A stretch of DNA of 25,772 bases from an uncultured Thermomicrobia bacterium (GCA_937968015.1 CALBSO010000127.1:1-25772), one strand, 5' to 3'. Positions 13,425 to 21,088 are shown, numbered from the stretch's first letter. A program made the numbers and translations. Notes: generated by a model from the letters alone, not told the origin.

Positions 13425-14054
13425 ATGGTGGGATATCGGGGAAAACGCCTGCTTGATCTTGTCATCACCGTGCCCGCGTTGATCGCGCTGTCACCGGTGA
13501 TGGCGGTTGTCGCCGTACTCGTCGCGCGGCGGATGGGCCGCCCAGTCCTCTTCAGCCAAGCCCGGCCAGGGCTGGACGAGCAGCCATTCCCGGTCTATAA
13601 GTTTCGCACCATGAAGGAAGCATACGACGCGGTGGGGCAGCCGCTCCCGGATCGCGACCGGCTCACCGCGTTGGGCCGCTTCCTCCGCGCCACGAGCCTT
13701 GACGAGTTGCCGGGGCTGTTGAACGTCGTCAAAGGCGAAATGAGCCTGGTAGGCCCACGCCCGCTGGTGACGAAATACCTACCCTACTACACCCAGCGGG
13801 AGCGGATACGCTGCGCCGTACGGCCCGGCATCACTGGCTGGGCACAGGTCAACGGGCGCAATGACCTGCCATGGGACCAGCGGCTGGCCTGCGATGTCTG
13901 GTACGTCGAGCATTGCTCGCTCGTGCTGGACTTGAAGATCCTCGGCATGACGGTGGGGAAAGTCCTGCGTCGGGCCAATGTCCAGGTGGATACCGCAATG
14001 AACGAGCCAGATCTCAGCGTCGAGCGTCATGACCGCCGCGTGACCGCGGCATAA
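13425..14054 (+). CDS. Bacterial sugar transferase (PglC/WcaJ-type phosphoglycosyl transferase)
   Basis: This family moves a sugar-1-phosphate from a UDP-sugar to undecaprenyl phosphate at the inner face of the membrane, the first step of capsule, O-antigen or glycoprotein glycan assembly. The 209-residue protein is the short, catalytic-core form: an N-terminal hydrophobic re-entrant helix (about 13-35), FSQARPGL, FRTM (about 64-67), the LRATSLDELPGLLNVVKGEMSLVGPRP block with the Asp-Glu pair, and RPGITGWAQVNGRN. ATG 13425 follows GGAGG by six bases. It is close-coupled to the FAD gene upstream; no flippase or polymerase lies nearby. Confidence 0.94.
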   Translation: MVGYRGKRLLDLVITVPALIALSPVMAVVAVLVARRMGRPVLFSQARPGLDEQPFPVYKFRTMKEAYDAVGQPLPDRDRLTALGRFLRATSLDELPGLLNVVKGEMSLVGPRPLVTKYLPYYTQRERIRCAVRPGITGWAQVNGRNDLPWDQRLACDVWYVEHCSLVLDLKILGMTVGKVLRRANVQVDTAMNEPDLSVERHDRRVTAA

Positions 14055-14065
14055 TGCATAAAACC

Positions 14066-14085
14066 GCCAATTGGGCAGGATTGGC
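14066..14085 (+). other. Small hairpin between sugar transferase and ATP-grasp genes
   Basis: GCCAAT (14066-14071), 8-base loop, ATTGGC (14080-14085). No T-tract. It may modulate read-through or ribosome access to the ATP-grasp gene, which starts 26 bases later. Confidence 0.3.
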
Positions 14086-14110
14086 AGTTCCGTAAAGACC
14101 GGAGAAGTGC

Positions 14111-15184
14111 GTGAATGTTTTGCTGACCTGTGCGGGTCGCCGCAATTATCTCATTCAGTTCTTTCGCGAGGCGCTCGGCCCGGATGGGCGCGTGTTCGCG
14201 GCGGATGCCTGCGCGCACGCGCCCGCGCTGCGAGAGGCGGACGAGGCGTTCATCCTGCCCCTCCTGAGCGATCCGGCATATCTGGACCGGCTGCTCGCCA
14301 TCTGCCAGGAACGGCGCGTTGATCTGCTGATCTCGCTCAACGATCACGAACTGCCGCTGATCGCGCGGCAGCACGACCGCTTCCGGGAGATCGGCGTCTT
14401 CCCGGTCGTCTCCTCCCCGACCGTCATCGAAACCTGCTACGACAAGTGGCGGGCCTTCACCTTCCTGCAAGCGAACGGCATCCCGACCGCACGTACCTAC
14501 CGCTCGCTCGACGCCGCACATGGCGCCCTCGCCGCAGGTGAAATCGTCTTCCCGCTCGTCGTCAAACCACGCTGGGGCAGCAGTTCGTCCGGCATCGAAC
14601 ATGTGCGGGACGATGAGGAACTTCGTCTCGTCTACGCACTGGCGACGAAACGGTACGGACTGCTCGCCGATCAGTCCATCCTCATTCAGGAGCGGCTGGA
14701 CGGCGATGAATACGGCCTCGATGTGATCAACGATCTCGAAGGGCGGTACGCGACTACCCTCGCCAAGCGCAAACTCGTCATGCGCTCCGGCGAGACGGAT
14801 CGCGCGATTACCGTCTGCCACGCGGGGCTTGAACGGCTAGGTGAGACGTTGAGCGGCGCGCTCGGCCACATCGGCAATCTCGATTGCGATGTCTTCGTCT
14901 CGGGCGAGCGGTGCGCGGTGCTGGAGATGAACCCACGCTTCGGCGGCGGCTATCCCTTCGCGCATGCGGCGGGGGCGAACCTCCCGGCGGCGCTGATCGC
15001 CTGGGCGCGCGGCGAAACCCCCGACCCCGACTGGCTTACCCTCACACCGCACATGACGGTATCGAAATGTGACCGCGTCGTCGTGATGGGCACGGACCGC
15101 GTCGTGCGGATCGAAGAGTGGCGCGAAACCCGCCTGCCGGACACCGAAGCGGACAGGCACCAGCGAGTAACGAGTAGCGAGTAA
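14111..15184 (+). CDS. ATP-grasp ligase, carbamoyl-phosphate-synthase-like
   Basis: The 357-residue protein has the three-part ATP-grasp layout: an N-terminal Rossmann-like preATP domain opening MNVLLTCAGRRNYLIQFF, an ATP-binding lobe (FPLVVKPRWGSSSSGI near residues 148-163, then ILIQERLDGDEYGLDV), and the metal-binding end VLEMNPRFGGGYPFAHAAG (about 272-290). Relatives ligate a carboxylate to an amine or thiol via an acyl-phosphate and often occur in polysaccharide clusters, where an amino acid may be joined to a sugar. GTG 14111 follows GGAGA. The last codons (RVTSSE-stop) come from the GAGTAAC heptamer array, so the C-terminus is repeat-derived. Confidence 0.87.
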   Translation: MNVLLTCAGRRNYLIQFFREALGPDGRVFAADACAHAPALREADEAFILPLLSDPAYLDRLLAICQERRVDLLISLNDHELPLIARQHDRFREIGVFPVVSSPTVIETCYDKWRAFTFLQANGIPTARTYRSLDAAHGALAAGEIVFPLVVKPRWGSSSSGIEHVRDDEELRLVYALATKRYGLLADQSILIQERLDGDEYGLDVINDLEGRYATTLAKRKLVMRSGETDRAITVCHAGLERLGETLSGALGHIGNLDCDVFVSGERCAVLEMNPRFGGGYPFAHAAGANLPAALIAWARGETPDPDWLTLTPHMTVSKCDRVVVMGTDRVVRIEEWRETRLPDTEADRHQRVTSSE

Positions 15185-15230
15185 CGAGTAACGAGTAACG
15201 AGAGGATCGTGCCTTCCCGTTACTCGTTAC
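15165..15230. repeat. Heptamer array (GAGTAAC) between convergent genes
   Basis: GAGTAAC GAGTAGC GAGTAAC GAGTAAC GAGTAAC GAG runs from 15165 to 15202, and CGTTACTCGTTAC (15218-15230) is its inverse. The first units are translated as the end of the ATP-grasp protein and supply its TAA (15182-15184). The other arm lies just after the trpS stop (15234-15236), so the hairpin separates two convergent transcripts. Confidence 0.85.
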
Positions 15231-15233
15231 TTC

Positions 15234-16262
15234 TCAGAGCAGCCCCATGCCCCGCTTCGCATTCGTCAGCGTCTCCTCGGCGACGGGGCGGACACGATCC
15301 GCGCCTTCCTTGAGGATGCGGTCCACGTAGCCGGGATCCGCCGTAATGTCGGCGTATCGCTTCTGCAACGGCTCCAATTCACCGATCATCACGTCGGCCA
15401 GCGCCCGCTTGAACGCGCCGTATCCTTGCCCCGCGAAACGTGCCTCGATCGTCTCGCGCGATTCGCCGGTGAACGCCTGATAGATCGAGAGCAGGTTGAA
15501 GATGCCGGAACGGCTTTCATCGAAGACGACCGTGCCGACGCTGTCGGTCGTCGCCCGCTTCACCTTGTCCCAGATCATCTCCGGCGTGTCGGTGAGGAAG
15601 ACGGCGTGATAGCGGCCTGTCGCGCTCTTGCTCATCTTCTTCGTCGGCTCATCGAGACCCATCACGCGCGCTGCCGCCTCACCGATCCACGGTTCCGGCA
15701 CGGTGAACGTCTCGCCATAGAGACGGTTGAACCGCTCCGCGATGTCGCGCGTCAGTTCGACGTGCTGCTTTTGGTCGTCGCCCACCGGGACACCATTCGT
15801 GTGGTAGAGCAGGATGTCCGCCGCCATCAATGTCGGGTACGCCAGGAGGCCGAGCGAGGAACGCTCGCGCTGGTCGCCCGCTTTATCCTTGTACTGCGTC
15901 ATCCGCTCCAGCCAACCGAGCGGCGTCACGCAGTTGAAGAGCCACGCCAGTTCCGCGTGCGCCGTGACGTGGCTCTGCGCGAAGAGCGCGCACCGCGACG
16001 GGTCAAGCCCGGCGGCGAGGAAGACTGCGGCGAGTTCGCGCGTCGCGGCGCGCAATGCGTCCGGCTCCTGCGGGACGGTAATCGCGTGGAGGTCCACGAT
16101 GCAGTAGATATTGTCCCATTCGTCCTGCTTCTCGACCCACCGCCGGATCGCCCCGAGGTAGTTACCGATATGCAACTGCCCGCTCGGTTGAATGCCGCTG
16201 AAGACGCGCGGCTTGACAATGGCGCCCGTGATCGGTTGCATCGCCTGGTGTGTTGCGGTCAT
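15234..16262 (-). CDS. trpS: Tryptophanyl-tRNA synthetase
   Basis: This class I synthetase charges tRNA-Trp. The 342-residue protein has the HIGH-type motif HIGN (31-34, in SGIQPSGQLHIGNYLGA), the dimer-interface and Trp-pocket block AYPTLMAADILLY (141-153), VGDDQKQHVELTRDIAERFN (160-179) and KMSKS (209-213). ATG 16262 is preceded by GGGGGTAGGA from a hairpin repeat; ATG 16241 is an alternative. It is the last gene of a trpE-trpG-trpD-trpS run on one strand, so the T-box before trpE could also govern synthetase supply. That coupling is inferred from order and lack of an obvious internal terminator. Confidence 0.96.
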   Translation of the reverse strand: MTATHQAMQPITGAIVKPRVFSGIQPSGQLHIGNYLGAIRRWVEKQDEWDNIYCIVDLHAITVPQEPDALRAATRELAAVFLAAGLDPSRCALFAQSHVTAHAELAWLFNCVTPLGWLERMTQYKDKAGDQRERSSLGLLAYPTLMAADILLYHTNGVPVGDDQKQHVELTRDIAERFNRLYGETFTVPEPWIGEAAARVMGLDEPTKKMSKSATGRYHAVFLTDTPEMIWDKVKRATTDSVGTVVFDESRSGIFNLLSIYQAFTGESRETIEARFAGQGYGAFKRALADVMIGELEPLQKRYADITADPGYVDRILKEGADRVRPVAEETLTNAKRGMGLL

Positions 16263-16263
16263 T

Positions 16264-16321
16264 CCTACCCCCTGACCCCCTTCCCGTTTCGGGAAGGGGA
16301 ACTCGCTTCAAACATCGTGCC
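16264..16321 (-). repeat. Hairpin repeat, copy A, immediately upstream of trpS
   Basis: CCCCTTCCCG (16277-16286), loop TTT, CGGGAAGGGG (16290-16299) forms a perfect 10-bp stem. It is flanked by CCTACCCCCTGA on the trpS side and ACTCGCTTC on the far side. Read on the trpS strand, the near flank GGGGGTAGGA is the trpS ribosome site. A second, bulged CCCCT/AGGGG hairpin (about 16337-16360) and an outer CCTAACCCCCC arm (16366-16374) carrying the trpD stop make the whole spacer roughly palindromic. Copy B lies before trpD. Confidence 0.7.
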
Positions 16322-16368
16322 TTGCCCCGTATTGTTCCCCTCTTCCTTTTCGGAAAGGGGGCGGGGGG

Positions 16369-17436
16369 TTAGGTCGTCACCAGTTCCCGCGCCGCGAACT
16401 GCTGTGTGAGCGCGATGAAAGTCTCCATCGCCGCCTGCGCGCGGCCAGTATCAATACTCTCCGCCGCCCGCATGATACCCGATGCGATGTCCGGCACGGC
16501 ATCGGCGGCGACGAGCGCAGCAGCCGCGTTCAGCAGAACGACATCGCGCGTCGGGCCCGATTCGCCCGCCAGCACCCGCCGCGTGATGACCACATTCTCC
16601 GCCACGCTGCCGCCGCGCACCGCCATCGGTGTCGCGCGGGCAAAGCCGAATTGCTCCGGGGTGATCTCGTACGTCATCACGTCGCGATCCACATGCACTT
16701 CGTGGATCGTCGTCGGACCGGAAATGCTGATCTCATCCAGCCCCTCCTGCCCATGCACGACGAGCGCATGCTCGACGCCAAGGAGCGCAAAGACGCGCGC
16801 CAGTTTTGCGGCAAGCGCCGCGTCGCCGACACCCATCAGTTCGTACGGGGCGCGCGCCGGATTGGTCAGCGGGCCAAGCAGGTTGAAGACGGTGCGGATG
16901 CCGATGTCGCGCCGCACCGGCCCGGCATGCTTCATCGCCGGATGGAACGCTTGCGCGAACATGAAGCCGAACCCGGCTTCACGCACGCAGCGCGCCACTT
17001 GCTCCGGCGTCTGCTCGATGACGACGCCCAACCCTTCCAGCACATCCGCGCTGCCGCAGCGGGAGGTCATTGCGCGGTTGCCGTGCTTCGCCACCGCGAC
17101 GCCTGCCCCCGCCACGACGAAGGCGGCGGTCGTGCTGATATTGAAGGTGCCGCTGCCATCACCGCCGGTGCCGACGACATCAACGACGGGGATCCCCTCG
17201 TCGAGCGTCACGCGGCGGGCATGGCGGCGCATCGTCTCGGCGAACCCGGCGATCTCGCCCTCCGTCTCGCCCCGAATCCGCAGCGCCGTGAGGAACGCGC
17301 CGATCTGCGCGGGTGTCGCCTCCCCCGCCATGATCTGGTCCATCACATGCGCCGCCTCGGGCCGGGTGAGGATTTGCCCCTCCACCACCCGCGCAATCGC
17401 GTCGCGGATCCCCGGTTCCGGTGCATTACTGCTCAT
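16369..17436 (-). CDS. trpD: Anthranilate phosphoribosyltransferase
   Basis: TrpD transfers phosphoribose from PRPP to anthranilate, the second step of tryptophan synthesis. The 355-residue protein shows GTGGDGSGTFNIST (PRPP/Mg site, about 89-102), KHGNRAMTSRCGSADVLE (about 117-134), PVRRDIGIRTVFNLLGPLTNPA, and the catalytic-fold C-terminus. Length is typical. ATG 17436 is preceded by GGGGGTAGG from hairpin-repeat copy B. Stop TAA is within a CCTAACCCCCC repeat arm. The gene follows trpG; trpC, trpF, trpB and trpA are not in the window. Confidence 0.97.
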   Translation of the reverse strand: MSSNAPEPGIRDAIARVVEGQILTRPEAAHVMDQIMAGEATPAQIGAFLTALRIRGETEGEIAGFAETMRRHARRVTLDEGIPVVDVVGTGGDGSGTFNISTTAAFVVAGAGVAVAKHGNRAMTSRCGSADVLEGLGVVIEQTPEQVARCVREAGFGFMFAQAFHPAMKHAGPVRRDIGIRTVFNLLGPLTNPARAPYELMGVGDAALAAKLARVFALLGVEHALVVHGQEGLDEISISGPTTIHEVHVDRDVMTYEITPEQFGFARATPMAVRGGSVAENVVITRRVLAGESGPTRDVVLLNAAAALVAADAVPDIASGIMRAAESIDTGRAQAAMETFIALTQQFAARELVTT

Positions 17437-17439
17437 TGA

Positions 17440-17497
17440 CCTACCCCCTTGCCCCTTCCCATTTCGGGAAGGGATGACTCGCTTCGGGCAGCATGCC
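17440..17497 (-). repeat. Hairpin repeat, copy B, immediately upstream of trpD
   Basis: CCCTTCCC (17453-17460), ATTTC, GGGAAGGG (17466-17473), flanked by CCTACCCCCTTG and ACTCGCTTC exactly as in copy A before trpS. The two copies share about 58 bases in the same orientation and at the same distance from a start codon. The GGGGGTAGG that forms the ribosome site is part of the repeat. Confidence 0.7.
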
Positions 17498-17514
17498 CAA
17501 TCCCCGATCGCCTC

Positions 17515-18150
17515 TCAATAGGCATGCGCCAGCGCCTCCGCGCCATCAGCTACACCGTTGAATGTCCATGAGGCTGGGGAGTGAGGGCCGCCGAGAAAAT
17601 TCCTCAGCAACTGATGCCCATGCTCGGTGAGGATGCTTTCCGGGTGGAACTGGACGCCTTCGAGGCTGGGGATTTCCCGATGACGGAACCCCATCACGAG
17701 GCCGTCTGCCGTCTCTGCCGTCACTTCCAGTACGTCGGGTAGCGTCTCCCGCGCGACGACGAGCGAGTGGTAGCGGATCGCCGTGAAGGGCGAGGGCAGG
17801 CCCCGGAAGACGCCCTGCCCGGTATGATGCACCGCGCTCACCTTACCGTGCATCAGGTTCGGCGCGCGCACGACTGCGCCGCCATATGCCGCGCCGATTG
17901 CCTGATGGCCGAGGCAGACGCCGAGGATCGGCACGTTGCCCGCGAGCGCATGGATCAGCGGCACGCAAACCCCCGCCTCATTCGGCGTACACGGCCCCGG
18001 TGAAAGCACGACCCGCTCCGGCGCCATCGCCACGATCTCCGCCACCGTCGCCGCATCGTTCCGCACCACCTGCACCTCCGCGCCGAGTTCGCAGAGATAT
18101 TGGTAGAGGTTGTACGTAAATGAGTCGTAGTTATCAATCAGGACAATCAT
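17515..18150 (-). CDS. trpG: Anthranilate synthase glutamine amidotransferase subunit
   Basis: TrpG splits glutamine and passes ammonia to TrpE to make anthranilate. The 211-residue class I amidotransferase has IDNYDSFTYNLYQYL (5-19), the oxyanion block LSPGPCTPNEAG, nucleophile Cys79 in GVCLGHQAIG, and the His169/Glu171 pair in QFHPES. Length is slightly above the usual 190-200 because of a C-terminal tail from about residue 185. ATG 18150 follows AAAGGAG by six bases. It lies 68 bases after trpE, across a heptamer array, and the two products should form a complex. The same subunit may serve folate synthesis if no pabA exists. Confidence 0.96.
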   Translation of the reverse strand: MIVLIDNYDSFTYNLYQYLCELGAEVQVVRNDAATVAEIVAMAPERVVLSPGPCTPNEAGVCVPLIHALAGNVPILGVCLGHQAIGAAYGGAVVRAPNLMHGKVSAVHHTGQGVFRGLPSPFTAIRYHSLVVARETLPDVLEVTAETADGLVMGFRHREIPSLEGVQFHPESILTEHGHQLLRNFLGGPHSPASWTFNGVADGAEALAHAY

Positions 18151-18171
18151 GCGCCGCTCCTTTCAGTCGCT

Positions 18172-18227
18172 TCAGCAACGAGTGGGAACACCTCCCCTCA
18201 TGGCTCATTGCTTGTTACTCATTGCTC
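18172..18227. repeat. Heptamer array (GAGCAAT type) between trpE and trpG
   Basis: On the - strand, units GAGCAAT GAGTAAC AAGCAAT GAGCCAT GAG follow from 18227 down to 18195; the trpE TGA lies in the first GAGCAATGAG. A short opposite arm (CAGCAACGAGTGGG, 18172-18185) can pair with part of it. The array sits between co-transcribed genes, so it is presumably not a strong terminator. Confidence 0.7.
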
Positions 18228-19790
18228 TTCATCTTCCATCGCTTCCGCCATCTCGATGGCGCGGAGAAGCGCACCCATTTTGTGATGGCACTCGTGGTAT
18301 TCCGCCTCGGGGCTGCTGTCCGCAACGACGCCGCCGCCCGCCTGTGGGTAGGCGATACCGTCCTTGACGGGCATCGTCCGCAGGGCGAGGGCGAAGTCCA
18401 TGTTGCCGTCGTAGCCGACATAACCGAGCGCGCCCGCGTACGGCCCGCGCCGCTCGCGCTCCAACTCCGCGATGATCTCCATCGCCCGGATTTTCGGCGC
18501 GCCGGACGCCGTGCCCATCGGGAAACAGGCGCGCAGGGCGTCGAGGCTCGTATATTCCGGCTTCAGCCGCCCCTCCACTTCGGAACAGAGGTGCATGACG
18601 TGGCTGTACCGCTCGACTTGCATCAGCGAGGGGACGCGCACCGTGCCCGGCACGGCGATCCGCCCGATGTCGTTGCGCCCGAGGTCCACGAGCATGATGT
18701 GTTCGGCGCGCTCCTTCTCGTCGGTGGAAAGTTCCTCGGCCAGCGCGCGGTCGTCCTCTTCCGTCTTGCCGCGTGGCCGCGTCCCGGCGAGCGGATGCGT
18801 CGTGATCGTGCCGCCCTCATTGCGGACGAGCGATTCGGGCGACGACGCGACGATCTGGAAGCCATCAAGGTCGAAGTAGACCATGTACGGCGAGGGGTTG
18901 ATCGCCCGGAGCGCGCGGTAGATCGTGAAGGGCGCGGCGCTCGTCGGCACGGTCAACCGCTGCGACGGCACGATCTGGATGATGTCCCCCGCAGCGATGT
19001 ACTCCTTCGCCTGCTCCACCACCGTCTCGTATTCCGCGCGGCTGAAGTTGCCGACCGGCCCGGTCTCGGCTTTCTCACCGCTGCCACGCGGCGGGGTGAC
19101 GATGCCGTTCCGCAACTTGCCGACGAGCCGGTTGATGCGCTCCACCGCCTCATCGTACGCCGCCGCGAGATCGCCGGTGTCCGTATGCACATGCGAGACG
19201 ACCTTCATCCGGCGGCGCAGATGATCGAAGACGAGGAGCGTGTCCGTGAGCATGAAGACGGCGTCCGGCAAATGCAGGACGTCCGCGGCGGCCATCGGCA
19301 CGCGCGGCTCGAAGTAGCGGATGCACTCGTAGCCGAGGTAGCCGACCGCGCCGCCGAGGAAGCGCGGCAGGTCCATCCCCGGTGTGCGGATAGGCGTGTA
19401 CGGCGTGAGGAAGCCCTGCAACGCTTCCAAAGGATCGGTGAAGGGGAAGACCTGCTTATCGCCCCGCTGGTGTGTGGCAGTCAGGACGCCGCCCCTGAGC
19501 CGGACAACGAGATACGGATCACTGCCGATGAACGAATAGCGCGCCAGCCGTTCGCCACCCTCGACGCTCTCCAGGAGGAACGAATACGGCCCCTGCGCGA
19601 CTTTGAGGTACGCCGTGACGGGCGTCTCCAAATCCGCCATGATCTCGCGGTAGATCGGAACGAGATTCCCTTCGCCCGCCAGCGCGCGTACCTCATCCAA
19701 CGTGGGCAATACGCGATGCGTTGATGGCTGCGGGAGGGCAGTTCGAGCACCGCCCCGATGACCTGCTGTCTGCTTCGTTGTCAGTACCAT
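18219..19790 (-). CDS. trpE: Anthranilate synthase component I
   Basis: TrpE converts chorismate to anthranilate with ammonia from TrpG, the committed step of tryptophan synthesis. The 523-residue protein has the N-terminal Trp-binding motif LLES (72-75), implying feedback inhibition by tryptophan, and the chorismate-binding fold: AAGDIIQIVPSQR, FQIVASSPESLVR, PLAGTRPRGKTEEDD, EHIMLVDLGRNDIGR, SHVMHLCSEVEGRL and AGGGVVADSSPEAEYHE. ATG 19790 has AGGAG ten bases upstream; in-frame codons up to 19841 lie inside the T-box terminator. First gene after the T-box, hence controlled by charged tRNA-Trp. It shows the TrpE sequence order rather than PabB, supported by context. Confidence 0.97.
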   Translation of the reverse strand: MVLTTKQTAGHRGGARTALPQPSTHRVLPTLDEVRALAGEGNLVPIYREIMADLETPVTAYLKVAQGPYSFLLESVEGGERLARYSFIGSDPYLVVRLRGGVLTATHQRGDKQVFPFTDPLEALQGFLTPYTPIRTPGMDLPRFLGGAVGYLGYECIRYFEPRVPMAAADVLHLPDAVFMLTDTLLVFDHLRRRMKVVSHVHTDTGDLAAAYDEAVERINRLVGKLRNGIVTPPRGSGEKAETGPVGNFSRAEYETVVEQAKEYIAAGDIIQIVPSQRLTVPTSAAPFTIYRALRAINPSPYMVYFDLDGFQIVASSPESLVRNEGGTITTHPLAGTRPRGKTEEDDRALAEELSTDEKERAEHIMLVDLGRNDIGRIAVPGTVRVPSLMQVERYSHVMHLCSEVEGRLKPEYTSLDALRACFPMGTASGAPKIRAMEIIAELERERRGPYAGALGYVGYDGNMDFALALRTMPVKDGIAYPQAGGGVVADSSPEAEYHECHHKMGALLRAIEMAEAMEDEEQ

Positions 19791-19823
19791 AAAATCCCCG
19801 CTCCTTTGGGCTGCCCCACGGGC

Positions 19824-20142
19824 AAATAAAAACACCCTCATCCCTGAAAGGGACGAAGGCGTTCAAGACGCTCCGTGGTGCCACCCCGATTGGATTGATC
19901 CGGCTAGAGGATCAACCCCACTCGTCAGTACGGGAAGCGATTGCTTCCGATACCCTGCGCCGTGGTAACGGTGGCGCTGCTCCGGCCCCGATTCCGATTC
20001 CGACTACTCCGCATTGCGGCGTTTCGGGGGGCGACTCCCCGGTCCATTCACTCGTCTGCGCCGGCTTCCCGATTCACACCAACCATCGGGATCGCTGTGT
20101 GCCGCGCCAGGACGGTTACTCGTCCGGTTCAACGTCGTATTG
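19824..20142 (-). promoter_or_regulatory. tRNA-Trp-sensing T-box riboswitch upstream of trpE
   Basis: The leader contains all key T-box parts. Stem I closes by CCGG/CCGG and has AGTA on its 5' side and GAA on its 3' side (loop-E-type specifier loop), then specifier TGG (20046-20044) followed by A. The T-box GGGGTGGCACCACGG (about 19887-19873) contains the UGGN bulge with N=C. A 13-bp terminator follows. Uncharged tRNA-Trp reads UGG with its CCA anticodon, and its G-CCA end pairs with UGGC to hold the antiterminator. The tRNA at 416 has exactly these bases. Stems II and III were not fully resolved by eye. Confidence 0.92.
19828..19861 (-). terminator. T-box conditional terminator before trpE
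   Basis: On the - strand, a 13-nt arm (19861-19849, including GCCTTCGTCCCT) pairs with 19845-19833 (AGGGATGAGGGTG) through 13 pairs, two of them G-U, around a 3-base loop, followed by TTTTTATTT. The 5' arm overlaps the antiterminator partner CGTCCCT, giving the usual either/or choice. Confidence 0.9.
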
Positions 20143-20148
20143 GAGACG

Positions 20149-20177
20149 ATACTAGGGGGCGGCGGGCAGTTTGTCAA
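20149..20177 (-). promoter_or_regulatory. Promoter of the trp operon
   Basis: Perfect -35 TTGACA (20177-20172), exactly 17 bp, then TAGTAT (20154-20149, 4 of 6 consensus bases), 15 bases after the ZIP gene stop. The predicted start near 20142 places the whole T-box in the leader RNA. Confidence 0.8.
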
Positions 20178-20192
20178 GGTGCCCTGCCGCGT

Positions 20193-20987
20193 TCAGGCGC
20201 CGCCCCAGGTGAGGATGAGATCGGTGCCATACGCGGCGAAGAACCCGAGGAGCACACCCCACATCGCCAGTTCACGCAACTGGAAGCGGCGACCGACATT
20301 GAGCAACTCCGCGATCACATAGAAGATGGACCCGGCGGCGAGGGCGAGACAGAGCACGAAGATCGCGTCGGACTTCACGCTGTAGCCAAGCATCGTGCCC
20401 GCGAAGGTCGGGCCTCCGCCGATCAATCCGGCGAGCGCCAGGAATCCCCAACCGGGCCGCGTGCCTGCGGCGGTCAGTGGTGCGGCGATGCCGAACCCTT
20501 CCGTCGCGTTGTGCAGCCCGAACCCGATAATCAGGATCGTCGCGAGTCCGATGGCGTTGGAGCGGGACGCCTGCCCGATGGCCAGCCCCTCCGCGAAGTT
20601 ATGGACGCCGATGCCGATGGCGATCATCAAAGCCAACTGCGTCGGCGTCACGCCCGGGAGCCGGGCCTCCGCCACCGCGGGGCGAATGAATTGCCGCTCG
20701 AAATAGACGAGGCTGAGTAGCCCGATGCCGAACCCGCCGACAAAGAGGAAGAGCAGCAGGATAAACGTCCCCCCATTGCCCGCTTTTGCCGCGTCAAGCG
20801 CCGTGTTGATCGGTTCGGTTGCCTTGGTGATGACATCCCAGAGGAGAAAAACGAGGATGCCGATGGCGGTCGCGTTGAGCAATGCTTGCCAGCGGCGCGA
20901 GAGATTTTTCAGGCGCGCAACGGGCAACCCGATGAAGATCGTCAGGCCGGCAATCGTGCCGAGGAGTGTCGTTGTCGCGAATGTCAT
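20193..20987 (-). CDS. ZIP-family divalent metal transporter
   Basis: This 264-residue inner-membrane protein of about eight helices probably imports zinc or another divalent metal. The metal-binding helices are clear: IGIGVHNFAEGLAIG (about 123-137) and GFGLHNATEGFGIAAPL (about 155-171), each with the H-N-x-x-E-G pattern of ZIP helices 4 and 5. There is no long His-rich loop. ATG 20987 follows AAGGA by six bases. A consensus-like promoter lies about 100 bases upstream at 21089-21117, framed by an inverted repeat that could be an operator. The gene stands alone, with the trp promoter directly behind its stop. Confidence 0.92.
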   Translation of the reverse strand: MTFATTTLLGTIAGLTIFIGLPVARLKNLSRRWQALLNATAIGILVFLLWDVITKATEPINTALDAAKAGNGGTFILLLFLFVGGFGIGLLSLVYFERQFIRPAVAEARLPGVTPTQLALMIAIGIGVHNFAEGLAIGQASRSNAIGLATILIIGFGLHNATEGFGIAAPLTAAGTRPGWGFLALAGLIGGGPTFAGTMLGYSVKSDAIFVLCLALAAGSIFYVIAELLNVGRRFQLRELAMWGVLLGFFAAYGTDLILTWGGA

Positions 20988-21088
20988 CGCATTTCCTTCA
21001 TTCCTGCGTGGCCGCGTCGTTGCGGCGCGCGAATCAGTGGCGCCGGAGATCGTAGCATCAGCAAAGGCGATTCACCGGTGACGCTCTT

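Noticed and set aside
18120..19724. 534-codon open frame on + opposite trpE
   Set aside because: The - strand encodes a full TrpE with all motifs; the + frame is an Arg/His/Asp-rich antisense shadow common in GC-rich DNA.
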